From positions 1,488,001-1,552,000 of the forward strand of contig NZ_CP093312.1 in the NCBI RefSeq assembly GCF_023213175.1: a DNA stretch of 64,000 bases, read 5' to 3'. The stretch comes from Sulfurovum sp. XGS-02. Its GTDB lineage: Bacteria; Campylobacterota; Campylobacteria; Campylobacterales; Sulfurovaceae. The notes under the pieces are model-generated. The model searched no databases. It saw only the letters and a program-made list of their open reading frames with translations, and was not told where the DNA came from. Position 1 is the stretch's first letter. Each line of letters begins with the position of its first letter. The position numbers were made by a program, and so were the translations under genes. This document shows, piece by piece, positions 36,998 to 45,023 of this stretch.

Positions 36998-39589
36998 TTA
37001 TTCATTGATAATATGTTCCGGTGACTCCAATGCTCTTTTAAGTATTTTGAGTGGTAAAGAGAGTATATCTCCTCCTGCAGAGGTCTTGACCTGCGGATCA
37101 TCCAATCTACCTATAATTTGGAGTCCAAAGGTCATACTCTTGTCTTCGCCCATGATGATATAACCTACCAGAGGTAAACTCCCTACCAGTTTACCCAACT
37201 CTCTTGCTGATTGGATAGCAAGATTCAGATCGATGGTTTTTTTCTCAAGGTCAATCTCTCCTGTGCCTGCGATCGTTGCCGATACCCCTTTGATATAAAT
37301 AGAATCAAAAATGATCTTATTTTGTTCGATCATTCTATACTCGGCTATTCCCTTCTCTATCGTAAACCCTTTATCGGAATACCCGGGGCTCTGCAAGGAA
37401 GCTAAGGCAGGTATGGTATTGATAAAGGCCAGAGTGTTATTGTAGGCCTTGAAATCTTTCATCACTCCGCCCTCTATAATGATCTCACCCTTCATGGTCT
37501 TTTCAGGATCACCCGAGAATTTTAATGTATAGCGTCCATTCTGTAACCCCTGAAAATCAATAAGAGGATGGAGTGCTTTATCCTGTATACGCAGTGCCTG
37601 TATTGAAAAAATATCTTTCTCTTTAGAAAATTTAATAATGTCCCCGGATGAACTTCCTATGGCCTTAATATCTCCATTGGGTTTGATTTCCACATCATAA
37701 CTGTCGGTCACTAAGCTGTGCTTACCATACCTTAATTGACTGTTCTCTCCCAAAATGATCAAACTCTTAGCCGCCTTGACTTTATCTTTCTTTTTCCTCT
37801 TTTCACCAGCAGCTTTTTTTGCTTCTAGAGTTAAAAACTTTTCAAGATCAAAATTGAGATTGGTCAGTTTAATACGTGCATTGGCTTTGTTGTAATGAAA
37901 ACGTTTATCAAAGGCATAGAAATCCAATCCTTCGGATGTAACTGTACCCTCAAAAGGAACCCTTGTTTTACATTGATCATTTTTTTCATAGAGAAAACAG
38001 GATTCTCTTTTCAAGTTGCCTTTAAAGGTATAGGTAGTGAAGTCTTTTGTTTGAATAGTCACTTTCCCGCCATTTTCAATAGGACCCGGATCCGGTAGAT
38101 AGGGTTTGATCTTATTGAGGTCATTGAGTTGTATGGAGGTTTCATTGGTATCATTTGTAAGTTTTAAAGAGAATTTAGGTATCTTGATCTGGATGTTTTT
38201 TGCATAGTTGAGTGTAAACGGCAATGTTTCTTTGTTTAGACTAAAAAACGTCTCTTGTTCATCTCCCAAGGTAACACGCTTGGCATCAAAGATGAAATCT
38301 GATTTTTTCTTTTGCAGATCCAATGTACCATCGAGTTTCCCTTCATAGAATATCCCTTTTAAATAGATATTATTAAAAGAGATCAAGCCTTTTTTATACT
38401 GTACATTTCCTTTTTGAATAGGCAGTTTGACTTTACCCAGCAACACATCACTTTTGTTAAAATCAACATTGACAAAATAATCTTGATAACTGTTCTTCAA
38501 AGCCAAATCTGCCATGAACAACACATTGGCTTTCCCACTTTGTTGATCCACTGGCAACACAATATCATAGGCTTTGAGCAAATGCTGCATAGTAGCATCA
38601 AAGCGGTGGTCAGATCTTATTTTCAGTTTTAAATTCGTGTCGGCATTGAGTAGATTGAGTATGCTCACTTTGCTGCCCTGTAAACTGATACCTTCATAGG
38701 TCGGATCCTTCAGATCAAAATAGAGCCCTCCTTCGTGATAGGCTAATACAAAACTTGGTGCCAAAACCGGTGGCAGTGCTTCTTTAAAATGTATCTGTGT
38801 ATCTGAAAAGAGAACTTCCCCCTTCAGTGCATCAAAATCCATTTTAAAGGTGCCATCTTCCAAGGTTCCTTTACCCGTTAACGAGAGGAGTTTATAGTGA
38901 TCGGCTTTGACCTTATCTACGACCCAACTTCGCACACTTTCTTCAAGATCAAACATATCAATGATACGTTTCAAGTCACTGAAACTGTCACTCTCCAGTC
39001 CAAAATCGATCTTTTTTCCATCTTTGCTCGCGTTGAACCTTCCCAATACATCATAAAGCCTGAAAAAACCTTCTGTTGCTAATATCTTTTCATGTAGGTC
39101 ATAGGTCAATTTTCCGCTCATCGTTACATTATGTTTTTTCAAAAAAAGTAGAGGGATGGTCGCTTTTAACATCTTTCCTTCACGTCTTGCTGTCCCAGTG
39201 ATCTCATAGTCTTTGCTCGATAGCTTTAAAAAATCATTACTAAACTCAATACTCAAGACATTATTGTTGAACACTATATGTTTCAGTTCAATCGATTGAA
39301 AAAAGGTAAGTAGATATTTTATACGTTCGAATGTGTCATGTACACTATTAAAAGAAGGGTTGGCTTTACTTTGGGGGAGAATAACATGATCCGCTTTCAC
39401 TATAAGCTTTTTATCGAGTTTAATGTATAATCCCTCTACATAGTAGTCAGCGGCTTTTACCGTATCCAATTTGATACCTGCCATAAGCCATATAAAAAAA
39501 GCGAGAAAAAGGACAACCAGGAAGATGAGTGTATTACGTAAAAGCACATGGATAGCATGGGCAGAAAATATTACACTGGTTTTGATCAT
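36998..39589 (-). CDS. AsmA/YhdP-like membrane-anchored protein
   Basis: 863 residues. A single N-terminal membrane helix (LLRNTLIFLVVLFLAFFIWL, residues 16-35) is followed by a long beta-rich body. Its C-terminal part has the AsmA-like pattern FTIEKGIAEYRMIEQNKIIFDSIYIKGVSATIAGTGEIDLEKKTIDL and SLPLVGYIIMGEDKS, as in YhdP/TamB-group proteins that form periplasmic bridges for lipid transport to the outer membrane. The ATG at 39589 has AAGG about 10 nt upstream and lies inside the 5' end of the divergent mltG gene, a 65-bp head-to-head overlap. An internal GTG at 39547 lacks a ribosome binding site. Confidence 0.8.
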   Translation of the reverse strand: MIKTSVIFSAHAIHVLLRNTLIFLVVLFLAFFIWLMAGIKLDTVKAADYYVEGLYIKLDKKLIVKADHVILPQSKANPSFNSVHDTFERIKYLLTFFQSIELKHIVFNNNVLSIEFSNDFLKLSSKDYEITGTARREGKMLKATIPLLFLKKHNVTMSGKLTYDLHEKILATEGFFRLYDVLGRFNASKDGKKIDFGLESDSFSDLKRIIDMFDLEESVRSWVVDKVKADHYKLLSLTGKGTLEDGTFKMDFDALKGEVLFSDTQIHFKEALPPVLAPSFVLAYHEGGLYFDLKDPTYEGISLQGSKVSILNLLNADTNLKLKIRSDHRFDATMQHLLKAYDIVLPVDQQSGKANVLFMADLALKNSYQDYFVNVDFNKSDVLLGKVKLPIQKGNVQYKKGLISFNNIYLKGIFYEGKLDGTLDLQKKKSDFIFDAKRVTLGDEQETFFSLNKETLPFTLNYAKNIQIKIPKFSLKLTNDTNETSIQLNDLNKIKPYLPDPGPIENGGKVTIQTKDFTTYTFKGNLKRESCFLYEKNDQCKTRVPFEGTVTSEGLDFYAFDKRFHYNKANARIKLTNLNFDLEKFLTLEAKKAAGEKRKKKDKVKAAKSLIILGENSQLRYGKHSLVTDSYDVEIKPNGDIKAIGSSSGDIIKFSKEKDIFSIQALRIQDKALHPLIDFQGLQNGRYTLKFSGDPEKTMKGEIIIEGGVMKDFKAYNNTLAFINTIPALASLQSPGYSDKGFTIEKGIAEYRMIEQNKIIFDSIYIKGVSATIAGTGEIDLEKKTIDLNLAIQSARELGKLVGSLPLVGYIIMGEDKSMTFGLQIIGRLDDPQVKTSAGGDILSLPLKILKRALESPEHIINE

Positions 39590-40469
39590 CTCTTTTGCCT
39601 TTTATACAACACTACCCATTCAAACAACGCGGACACTTTTAGTACCGCAGGGATCTATTACTCACATTATATCACAGCTGACACAAAAAGGGTATGCATT
39701 AAGCCCTATTGATAAATATATTTTAGTCTTTCTTGGAAAACCTCAAAGTGGGTGGGTAGATATAGGTGCGACCCGTTTGAACCGTATCGATTTTTTATAC
39801 AGACTTACGACCGCAAAAGCGAAGATGGAAGAGATCACACTGATCCCGGGTGAGACCACAGAACTCTTCTTCACTACTGTAGCTACTGACCTGAAACTTG
39901 ATAAAACAAAACTGGATACCTATTATAAAGAGTTTTCAAATTACCCTGAAGCAGGCATCTATGCAGATACCTATTATGTGCCTTACGGTATCAGTGAAAA
40001 ACATTTTGTCCACTTTCTTATTTCTGCCTCTGAGAAAAGATATCAAGAGATCTCTGAAAAGATCTATGGAAACTATAATAAAAAACAGTGGTTAAATATA
40101 CTCATTATTGCCTCTATCATCCAAAAAGAAGCGGCCAATACAGAAGAGATGCCCATCGTTTCATCGGTGATCTACAACCGTCTTAAGCGAGGTATGCGTC
40201 TGCAAATGGACGGGACACTGAATTACGGTAAATATTCTCATGTCAAGGTCACGCCGGAACGCATTAAAAATGACACCAGTAGATTTAACACCTATAAATA
40301 TAAGGGACTGCCTCATATGCCTATAGGTGCAGTCTCTCTTGATGCGATCATCGCAGCGATCAAACCGGCGAAAACAAACTATCTTTACTTCATGAAAAAT
40401 GCTAAAGGGGTACATGACTTTACCCACAGCTATAAAACGCATCGTAAAAATATTCAAAAAGCGCGTTGA
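39525..40469 (+). CDS. mltG: Endolytic murein transglycosylase MltG
   Basis: 314 residues from the ATG at 39525 (MSVLRKSTWIAWAENITLVL) with AGGAAG upstream; the frame is open from 39471. One membrane helix at about 14-32, then the YceG domain with LNILIIASIIQKEAANTEEM (catalytic glutamate in QKEA) and VIYNRLKRGMRLQMDGTLNYG. It cuts nascent glycan strands near the inner membrane and helps terminate peptidoglycan synthesis. Its end lies 1 bp from the stop of the convergent kinase gene. Confidence 0.93.
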   Translation: MSVLRKSTWIAWAENITLVLIISFAFYTTLPIQTTRTLLVPQGSITHIISQLTQKGYALSPIDKYILVFLGKPQSGWVDIGATRLNRIDFLYRLTTAKAKMEEITLIPGETTELFFTTVATDLKLDKTKLDTYYKEFSNYPEAGIYADTYYVPYGISEKHFVHFLISASEKRYQEISEKIYGNYNKKQWLNILIIASIIQKEAANTEEMPIVSSVIYNRLKRGMRLQMDGTLNYGKYSHVKVTPERIKNDTSRFNTYKYKGLPHMPIGAVSLDAIIAAIKPAKTNYLYFMKNAKGVHDFTHSYKTHRKNIQKAR

Positions 40470-40470
40470 T

Positions 40471-42114
40471 CTAGAACCACAAAAGTTGTACGATATTCAA
40501 TACGATCATCCCTATAAAACCTATACGGCATGCAAGCATTGGATTTCTCTCTAAAATAGATTTACTTTTATCAAAGTAGGGTTTTACTTTCAAAGGGTTG
40601 CTTACTTCATATTGCATTTCCGAGTAGTTTCTGTAACGTTGATCCGTATCGGTATCCAGTGCTCTTAAAATCACACTCTCAAACCATGCAGGAATTTTAG
40701 GATTGAGTTTGCACGGTGCTTTGATACTCTTATCAAACGTAGGGTTTTGAAAAGGTTCTATCTCACCAAAGGGAAACTTTTGTGTCAAAACCTCATAGAG
40801 TGTCACACCTATGGCATAGATCTCTGTCTGCTCATTGATCGGCGCTTGCCTGAAACGTTCCGGGGCCAGGTAGGAAGGTGTACCTGCCCGTGTCACATTG
40901 GAGTAGGCTTCAGTGATACTCCCGAAGTCAACCATTTTAAATACCGGCTTTCCTTTACGTTCAGTCACTATGATATTTTCAGGCTTGATGTCCCCATGGA
41001 CCAGATCGTATTTCATGAGGAAGTTTGACATCTTGAGTAAAAAGCATGCCAATGCGACACTCAAATCTACAGAGAGCGGTTTTTTTGCACAATACGCTTT
41101 GAGTGTCTGACCTTCTATAAAACTCATAATGTAGTAACGGTGTGTACGATTTTTGGGGATCACTGCTTTAGGGAAAAAACCTGCTTTAAGTCTCTTTGCC
41201 ATCCAAGCTTCTTTTACAAACAGGTCAAGTATCATCTCATCGTCCATCGCTTCATTCGGTATGAACTTCATCACATAATTGAATCCCCGTTTTTCACAAA
41301 GCCAGGTACGTTCATTTTGGACCAAAGGTTTGATCAATCTGTAGCCATCGATCACTTCCCCCGCTTTATAATGCTCACGTGTCATGAGATCACTCTGTTT
41401 CAACCTGAACCGGGGATCCACCTCTTTGATCTCAAGGACAATGGCTGTGGTATCATCAGGAAGATCATCATGATGCAGTTTACTTGCTTTTTTTACTAAA
41501 AAAGAGGCACCCATTTTCATATCGGATCTTAGTTCATCTTCTGAAAGCTCATGGTAGAGCCCATCGCTGCAAAGTAGTATCAAGTCTCCGGCTGCAAGGT
41601 TGTTTTCAAAATAGTAGGGTGAAACACTCTCCTCAAGTCCCATCGCTGCCATGAGTACATTTTCCATACCCTCTTCATCCATAATATGATCTTCAGAGAG
41701 TTGGGTCAGTTGCGCATCACCATCAATATTTCTGTGTAGATAGATGCGACTGTCCCCTACATTTGCACCATAGAGTCTGTCACCTTCTATCACAACCAAT
41801 GCAAGTGTAGTGACAAGTTCTTCACGCTCATATTCTGCCATCGAATCAAGATAGAGAACTCTGTTGATATTTTCTATAAAGTGTTTGATGGACTTTTCCA
41901 TCGTCCAGCTTTTGGGTCTGTTCTTCAGTGCATTGATCAAAAAGTTGGTCGTGTGTTTGGCTGCCTGTGCCCCTTGTAATGCAGACCCTACCCCATCACA
42001 GACAACAGCGACAGTAATGTTCTCCATCACTTTTACTTCAAAAAAATCATCTCCTCTGAGCTGTGTACCCTTAGCAAGTGTGAATCCCGATGTTTCGATG
42101 CTTTGTTTTGACAT
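40471..42114 (-). CDS. PP2C phosphatase-Ser/Thr kinase fusion protein, nitrate-cluster associated
   Basis: 547 residues. Residues about 1-235 form a PP2C domain (RGDDFFEV, VAVVCDGVGSALQG, YGANVGDSRIYL, LILLCSDGLYHELSEDE: the metal-binding aspartates). Residues about 260-510 form a Ser/Thr kinase with lysine in YVMKFI, catalytic loop LVHGDIKPENIIV, MVDFGS and the activation-segment end AGTPSYLAPERF. A C-terminal membrane helix follows (about 526-547). Both active sites look intact. Fusions of this kind are known beside nitrate assimilation transporters. It lies immediately upstream of, and on the same strand as, nothing but itself; the nitrate transporter is 137 bp upstream on the same strand, so a joint transcript is likely. 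Confidence 0.9.
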   Translation of the reverse strand: MSKQSIETSGFTLAKGTQLRGDDFFEVKVMENITVAVVCDGVGSALQGAQAAKHTTNFLINALKNRPKSWTMEKSIKHFIENINRVLYLDSMAEYEREELVTTLALVVIEGDRLYGANVGDSRIYLHRNIDGDAQLTQLSEDHIMDEEGMENVLMAAMGLEESVSPYYFENNLAAGDLILLCSDGLYHELSEDELRSDMKMGASFLVKKASKLHHDDLPDDTTAIVLEIKEVDPRFRLKQSDLMTREHYKAGEVIDGYRLIKPLVQNERTWLCEKRGFNYVMKFIPNEAMDDEMILDLFVKEAWMAKRLKAGFFPKAVIPKNRTHRYYIMSFIEGQTLKAYCAKKPLSVDLSVALACFLLKMSNFLMKYDLVHGDIKPENIIVTERKGKPVFKMVDFGSITEAYSNVTRAGTPSYLAPERFRQAPINEQTEIYAIGVTLYEVLTQKFPFGEIEPFQNPTFDKSIKAPCKLNPKIPAWFESVILRALDTDTDQRYRNYSEMQYEVSNPLKVKPYFDKSKSILERNPMLACRIGFIGMIVLNIVQLLWF

Positions 42115-42250
42115 AGGCTGCCTTTATGCTTATTCTAAAGTATATGATAAAAATTATGACATAATTTAAAATAATAGTGAAAAGAGTATCTCAGTTTATA
42201 TGGATATAGCATGAACGTAATGTTCATGCTTATATTACACCAATGGAGAT

Positions 42251-43531
42251 TTAGATCATGCCGCCTGCTTTCAAACCCCAAGTGGTTCTCCATCTTGTCT
42301 TCACAAGTGAGATACCTGCGATCGCAATAAGAACCACTGCCGAAAATATCATAAATCCTGCGGTATACCCGTCAAAAGCACCTTTCGACCACCCTAGGGT
42401 CTTGATCAGTGCCGTACCGCCAAGACCACCGGCTGCACCGATGATACCTGTCATAATACCGATATCTTTACCAAACCTTTGCGGGACCAGCTGAAAGACT
42501 GCACCATTGGCCATACCCAAATTCGCCATAATAAGGAAAAGCACCACGATGGCTAACCCGAACGGTAATGAGATCGTAGCATTCACTACAGCCAGTGTTG
42601 CAACCGTACCAAAGAAGATATAGAGAGATTTTACACCACCCATTTTATCTGCAACAGCACCGCCTACAGGTCGAAGTACTGCACCGGCAAAAATACACAG
42701 TGCGCCAAAATAACCTGCAACGACTTTCACATTGCCTTCATCCAGGATATCAAGTCCAAATGCACTCATATCTACTTGATAGGTGTTCATCAAATAGACT
42801 TTCATATACCCTGCAAAACCTACAAACCCGCCAAAACTTACTGCATAGAAAAGGTTAAACCACCACGTATCTTTATCTTTAAGAAGTTTTCCATAATCAG
42901 AGAGCTTTTTAGGTCTGGCTTTATAGACAGATTCCGGTGCATCTTTAGCCAAAAATGCATATGCTATCCATACTACAATAGCCATGATGGCACCCACTAG
43001 AAATACAGATTCCCAACCCCATTTTTCTGCGATCTTAGGTGCAAATAAAAAGTCAATGACCACACCGATGTTACCTGCTCCGGCAAGACCAAGTACAACG
43101 CCTTGTAACTTAGGTGGATACCACTGACCTGCCTGAGGAAGCGCCACAGCAAACGATGCCCCTGCAAAACCAAGTCCAAGCGCTACAATAAGCAAGGCAT
43201 TGTAAGTAATGGTCTCACCCATAAAATATGCCATAAGCAGTGCTGCGATCACTACAGACTGTGCCATGAGTGCTGTCAGTTTTGCTCCGAGTTTATCTAC
43301 ACCAAAACCAAGTAAAATTCTTAACAATGCACCAGACAAAATAGGGAGTGAAAGTAACGTAGCTTTTTCACCTGCTGTTATCATATAACCTGTAGCTGCC
43401 AGTGCCTCACTTATTTCTGTCGAAAGTGGGCCTAGCATGGTCCAAACCATAAAACTCATATCAAAATATAAAAAAGCCATGAACAATGTCGGTGTATGTC
43501 CCTGTCCTTTCAATGCCTTAAATCCTGCCAT
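42251..43531 (-). CDS. nasA: Nitrate/nitrite MFS transporter (NarK/NasA type)
   Basis: 426 residues from the ATG at 43531 (MAGFKALKGQGHTPTLFMAF), which has AAGGAGA upstream. About 12 membrane helices. NNP-family features are visible: LGFGVDKLGAKL in the loop after helix 2, the nitrate-signature-like GLAGAGNIGVVIDF and the second-half GIIGAAGGLGGTAL. It should import nitrate (and/or exchange nitrite). Its promoter region carries a perfect TGATTA-N5-TAATCA palindrome (43599-43615) with a -10-like TATACT 31 bp further, in common with the other nitrogen genes. Confidence 0.92.
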   Translation of the reverse strand: MAGFKALKGQGHTPTLFMAFLYFDMSFMVWTMLGPLSTEISEALAATGYMITAGEKATLLSLPILSGALLRILLGFGVDKLGAKLTALMAQSVVIAALLMAYFMGETITYNALLIVALGLGFAGASFAVALPQAGQWYPPKLQGVVLGLAGAGNIGVVIDFLFAPKIAEKWGWESVFLVGAIMAIVVWIAYAFLAKDAPESVYKARPKKLSDYGKLLKDKDTWWFNLFYAVSFGGFVGFAGYMKVYLMNTYQVDMSAFGLDILDEGNVKVVAGYFGALCIFAGAVLRPVGGAVADKMGGVKSLYIFFGTVATLAVVNATISLPFGLAIVVLFLIMANLGMANGAVFQLVPQRFGKDIGIMTGIIGAAGGLGGTALIKTLGWSKGAFDGYTAGFMIFSAVVLIAIAGISLVKTRWRTTWGLKAGGMI

Positions 43532-43561
43532 TTTTTTCTCCTTAAGATAAATGTTCCGTGA

Positions 43562-43567
43562 AGTATA
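43562..43567 (-). promoter_or_regulatory. -10-like hexamer TATACT of the nitrate transporter promoter
   Basis: TATACT on the minus strand (rc of 43562-43567), about 31 nt before the ATG. There is no recognisable -35 at 15-19 bp; instead the palindrome at 43599-43615 ends 31 bp upstream. This suits an activator-dependent sigma70-type promoter. Confidence 0.45.
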
Positions 43568-43598
43568 CAATGATAAAAAGACAATATTAATGGGTACA

Positions 43599-43615
43599 TG
43601 ATTAATTTTTAATCA
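43599..43615. promoter_or_regulatory. Nitrogen-regulon palindrome, copy 1 (before nasA)
   Basis: TGATTAATTTTTAATCA: perfect inverted repeat TGATTA-N5-TAATCA. It is one of four perfect copies in the window, all before nitrogen genes. Its near edge is 31 bp from TATACT. Confidence 0.7.
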
Positions 43616-43674
43616 ATTATTTCTACCTACTTTTAGCTCTGAATTGATGTCTATATTATATGATTTGAATACAT

Positions 43675-43691
43675 TGATTAAAATATAATCA
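43675..43691. promoter_or_regulatory. Nitrogen-regulon palindrome, copy 2 (before cysG)
   Basis: TGATTAAAATATAATCA, the same TGATTA-N5-TAATCA with different spacer bases, flanked by a further T/A pair. The near edge lies 32 bp from TATAAT at 43724-43729, which is about 32 nt before the cysG ATG. No -35 is visible. Confidence 0.7.
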
Positions 43692-43723
43692 ATTTGATGG
43701 ATATCTATCCCTCCTTTAAGAGA

Positions 43724-43729
43724 TATAAT
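43724..43729 (+). promoter_or_regulatory. -10 hexamer TATAAT of the cysG-nirA operon promoter
   Basis: Perfect TATAAT on the plus strand. The 17-bp-upstream position reads ATATCT and is not a -35 element, again pointing to activation from the palindrome at 43675-43691. Confidence 0.5.
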
Positions 43730-43760
43730 TACATCAATTATAAAAAGGATAAACAGAGAG

Positions 43761-45023
43761 ATGAAAGAGAGACGAACTTTACCCATATTATTGAAAGAAC
43801 AGCATATTCTTTTGATCGGCGGTGGGAATGTTGCATTACAAAAAGCAGAAGTATTGGCAGAGAACCATATCTCTTTTTCTGTGATATCCAAAGAGGTACA
43901 TCCCAAGATAAAAATATTGTGTGCTGAGATACAGATCAAAAAGTTCAAAACAAAAGACATTCAAAACGAACTCATCGTGATAGATGCAACTGGAAATGAA
44001 AAAGTCACAAAAAAACTTTTGAAATACAAACAGAAACACCCTCTTTTGCTCAACGTGGTGGATCAGCCTAAGGTCTGTGATTTCTACTTTATGGCATTGA
44101 CAAAAAATGCACCTCTGCAGATCGCAGTGTCAAGTTCCGGTGCAAGTCCAACAGTGGCCAAATATTTCAGAGACAAATGTCAGGCATTTATGCCTGAGGA
44201 TATGGAAACATTTTTAGAATCGCTGCAGGCACAGAGGAACAAAGGTATTATTGAGATAGATAAAACGCTTGAAAAGATCGAACAAATGACAGCAAAAGCG
44301 TATCTGGTAGGATGTGGCCTAGGAGACCCTGAACTGCTTACGATCAAAGCCTATAACATTATCAAAGAGGTGGATGTCGTTCTCTATGACCACCTCATCA
44401 GTGATGAGATCATGAATATCGTACCAGAGCATACAAAAAAGGTCTTTGTGGGTAAAGAAAAAGGATTTCATACCAAACCTCAAGAAGAGATCAATAAACT
44501 CATACGCAAATATATCAAAAAAGGCTACTCTGTTGCACGACTGAAAAGCGGTGATCCCTTTATCTTTGGCCGTGGTGCCGAAGAGTTGCTCTACCTTTCA
44601 CAAAAAGGGATCAACACGGAAGTGATACCGGGTATCTCTTCGGCAGTATCAGGACCCCTGATGGGAAATATCCCTGTCACGGCAAGGGATTACAGTAATG
44701 CCTTTACCGTAGTCACCGCCCATTTAAAAGGAAATTCCATCAATCTTGACTGGATACCGATGCTGAAAAACAGAGATCATACGGTCATTGTACTGATGGG
44801 ACTTACACGGATCAAAGAGATCGTACAGCAGGCTAAATCATTAAACATAGAGATAGACACGCCTTGTGCCATCGTCTCCAATGCAAGCCGAAAAAACCAG
44901 ACTGTACTCACCACTACACTCGAGAACCTTGAAGAGGTTTCTCTAGGGGCGTCAAGACCATCTATTTTGGTCTTTGGAGATGTCATACACTATACAAACA
45001 GATTGAAAGAGAGTCAAAAATGA
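43761..45023 (+). CDS. cysG: Siroheme synthase CysG (precorrin-2 dehydrogenase + uroporphyrinogen-III C-methyltransferase)
   Basis: 420 residues. Residues about 1-165 are the NAD-dependent dehydrogenase/ferrochelatase part (LLIGGGNVALQKAEVL, VSSSGASPTVAKYFRDK). Residues about 178-415 are the SUMT methyltransferase (AYLVGCGLGDPELLTIKAY, VLYDHLIS, RLKSGDPFIFGRGAEE, EVIPGISSAVSGP, VTAHLKGN). It converts uroporphyrinogen III to siroheme, the cofactor of the nitrite reductase encoded next; the genes overlap by 4 bp (ATGA). It is the first gene of the nitrate-reduction operon. Confidence 0.94.
   Translation: MKERRTLPILLKEQHILLIGGGNVALQKAEVLAENHISFSVISKEVHPKIKILCAEIQIKKFKTKDIQNELIVIDATGNEKVTKKLLKYKQKHPLLLNVVDQPKVCDFYFMALTKNAPLQIAVSSSGASPTVAKYFRDKCQAFMPEDMETFLESLQAQRNKGIIEIDKTLEKIEQMTAKAYLVGCGLGDPELLTIKAYNIIKEVDVVLYDHLISDEIMNIVPEHTKKVFVGKEKGFHTKPQEEINKLIRKYIKKGYSVARLKSGDPFIFGRGAEELLYLSQKGINTEVIPGISSAVSGPLMGNIPVTARDYSNAFTVVTAHLKGNSINLDWIPMLKNRDHTVIVLMGLTRIKEIVQQAKSLNIEIDTPCAIVSNASRKNQTVLTTTLENLEEVSLGASRPSILVFGDVIHYTNRLKESQK

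Noticed and set aside
43599-43615. FNR/NNR-type box for the nitrogen palindromes
   Set aside because: FNR sites are TTGAT-N4-ATCAA; here the TGAT and ATCA half-sites are separated by 9 bp, and the same 17-bp architecture repeats in all copies.
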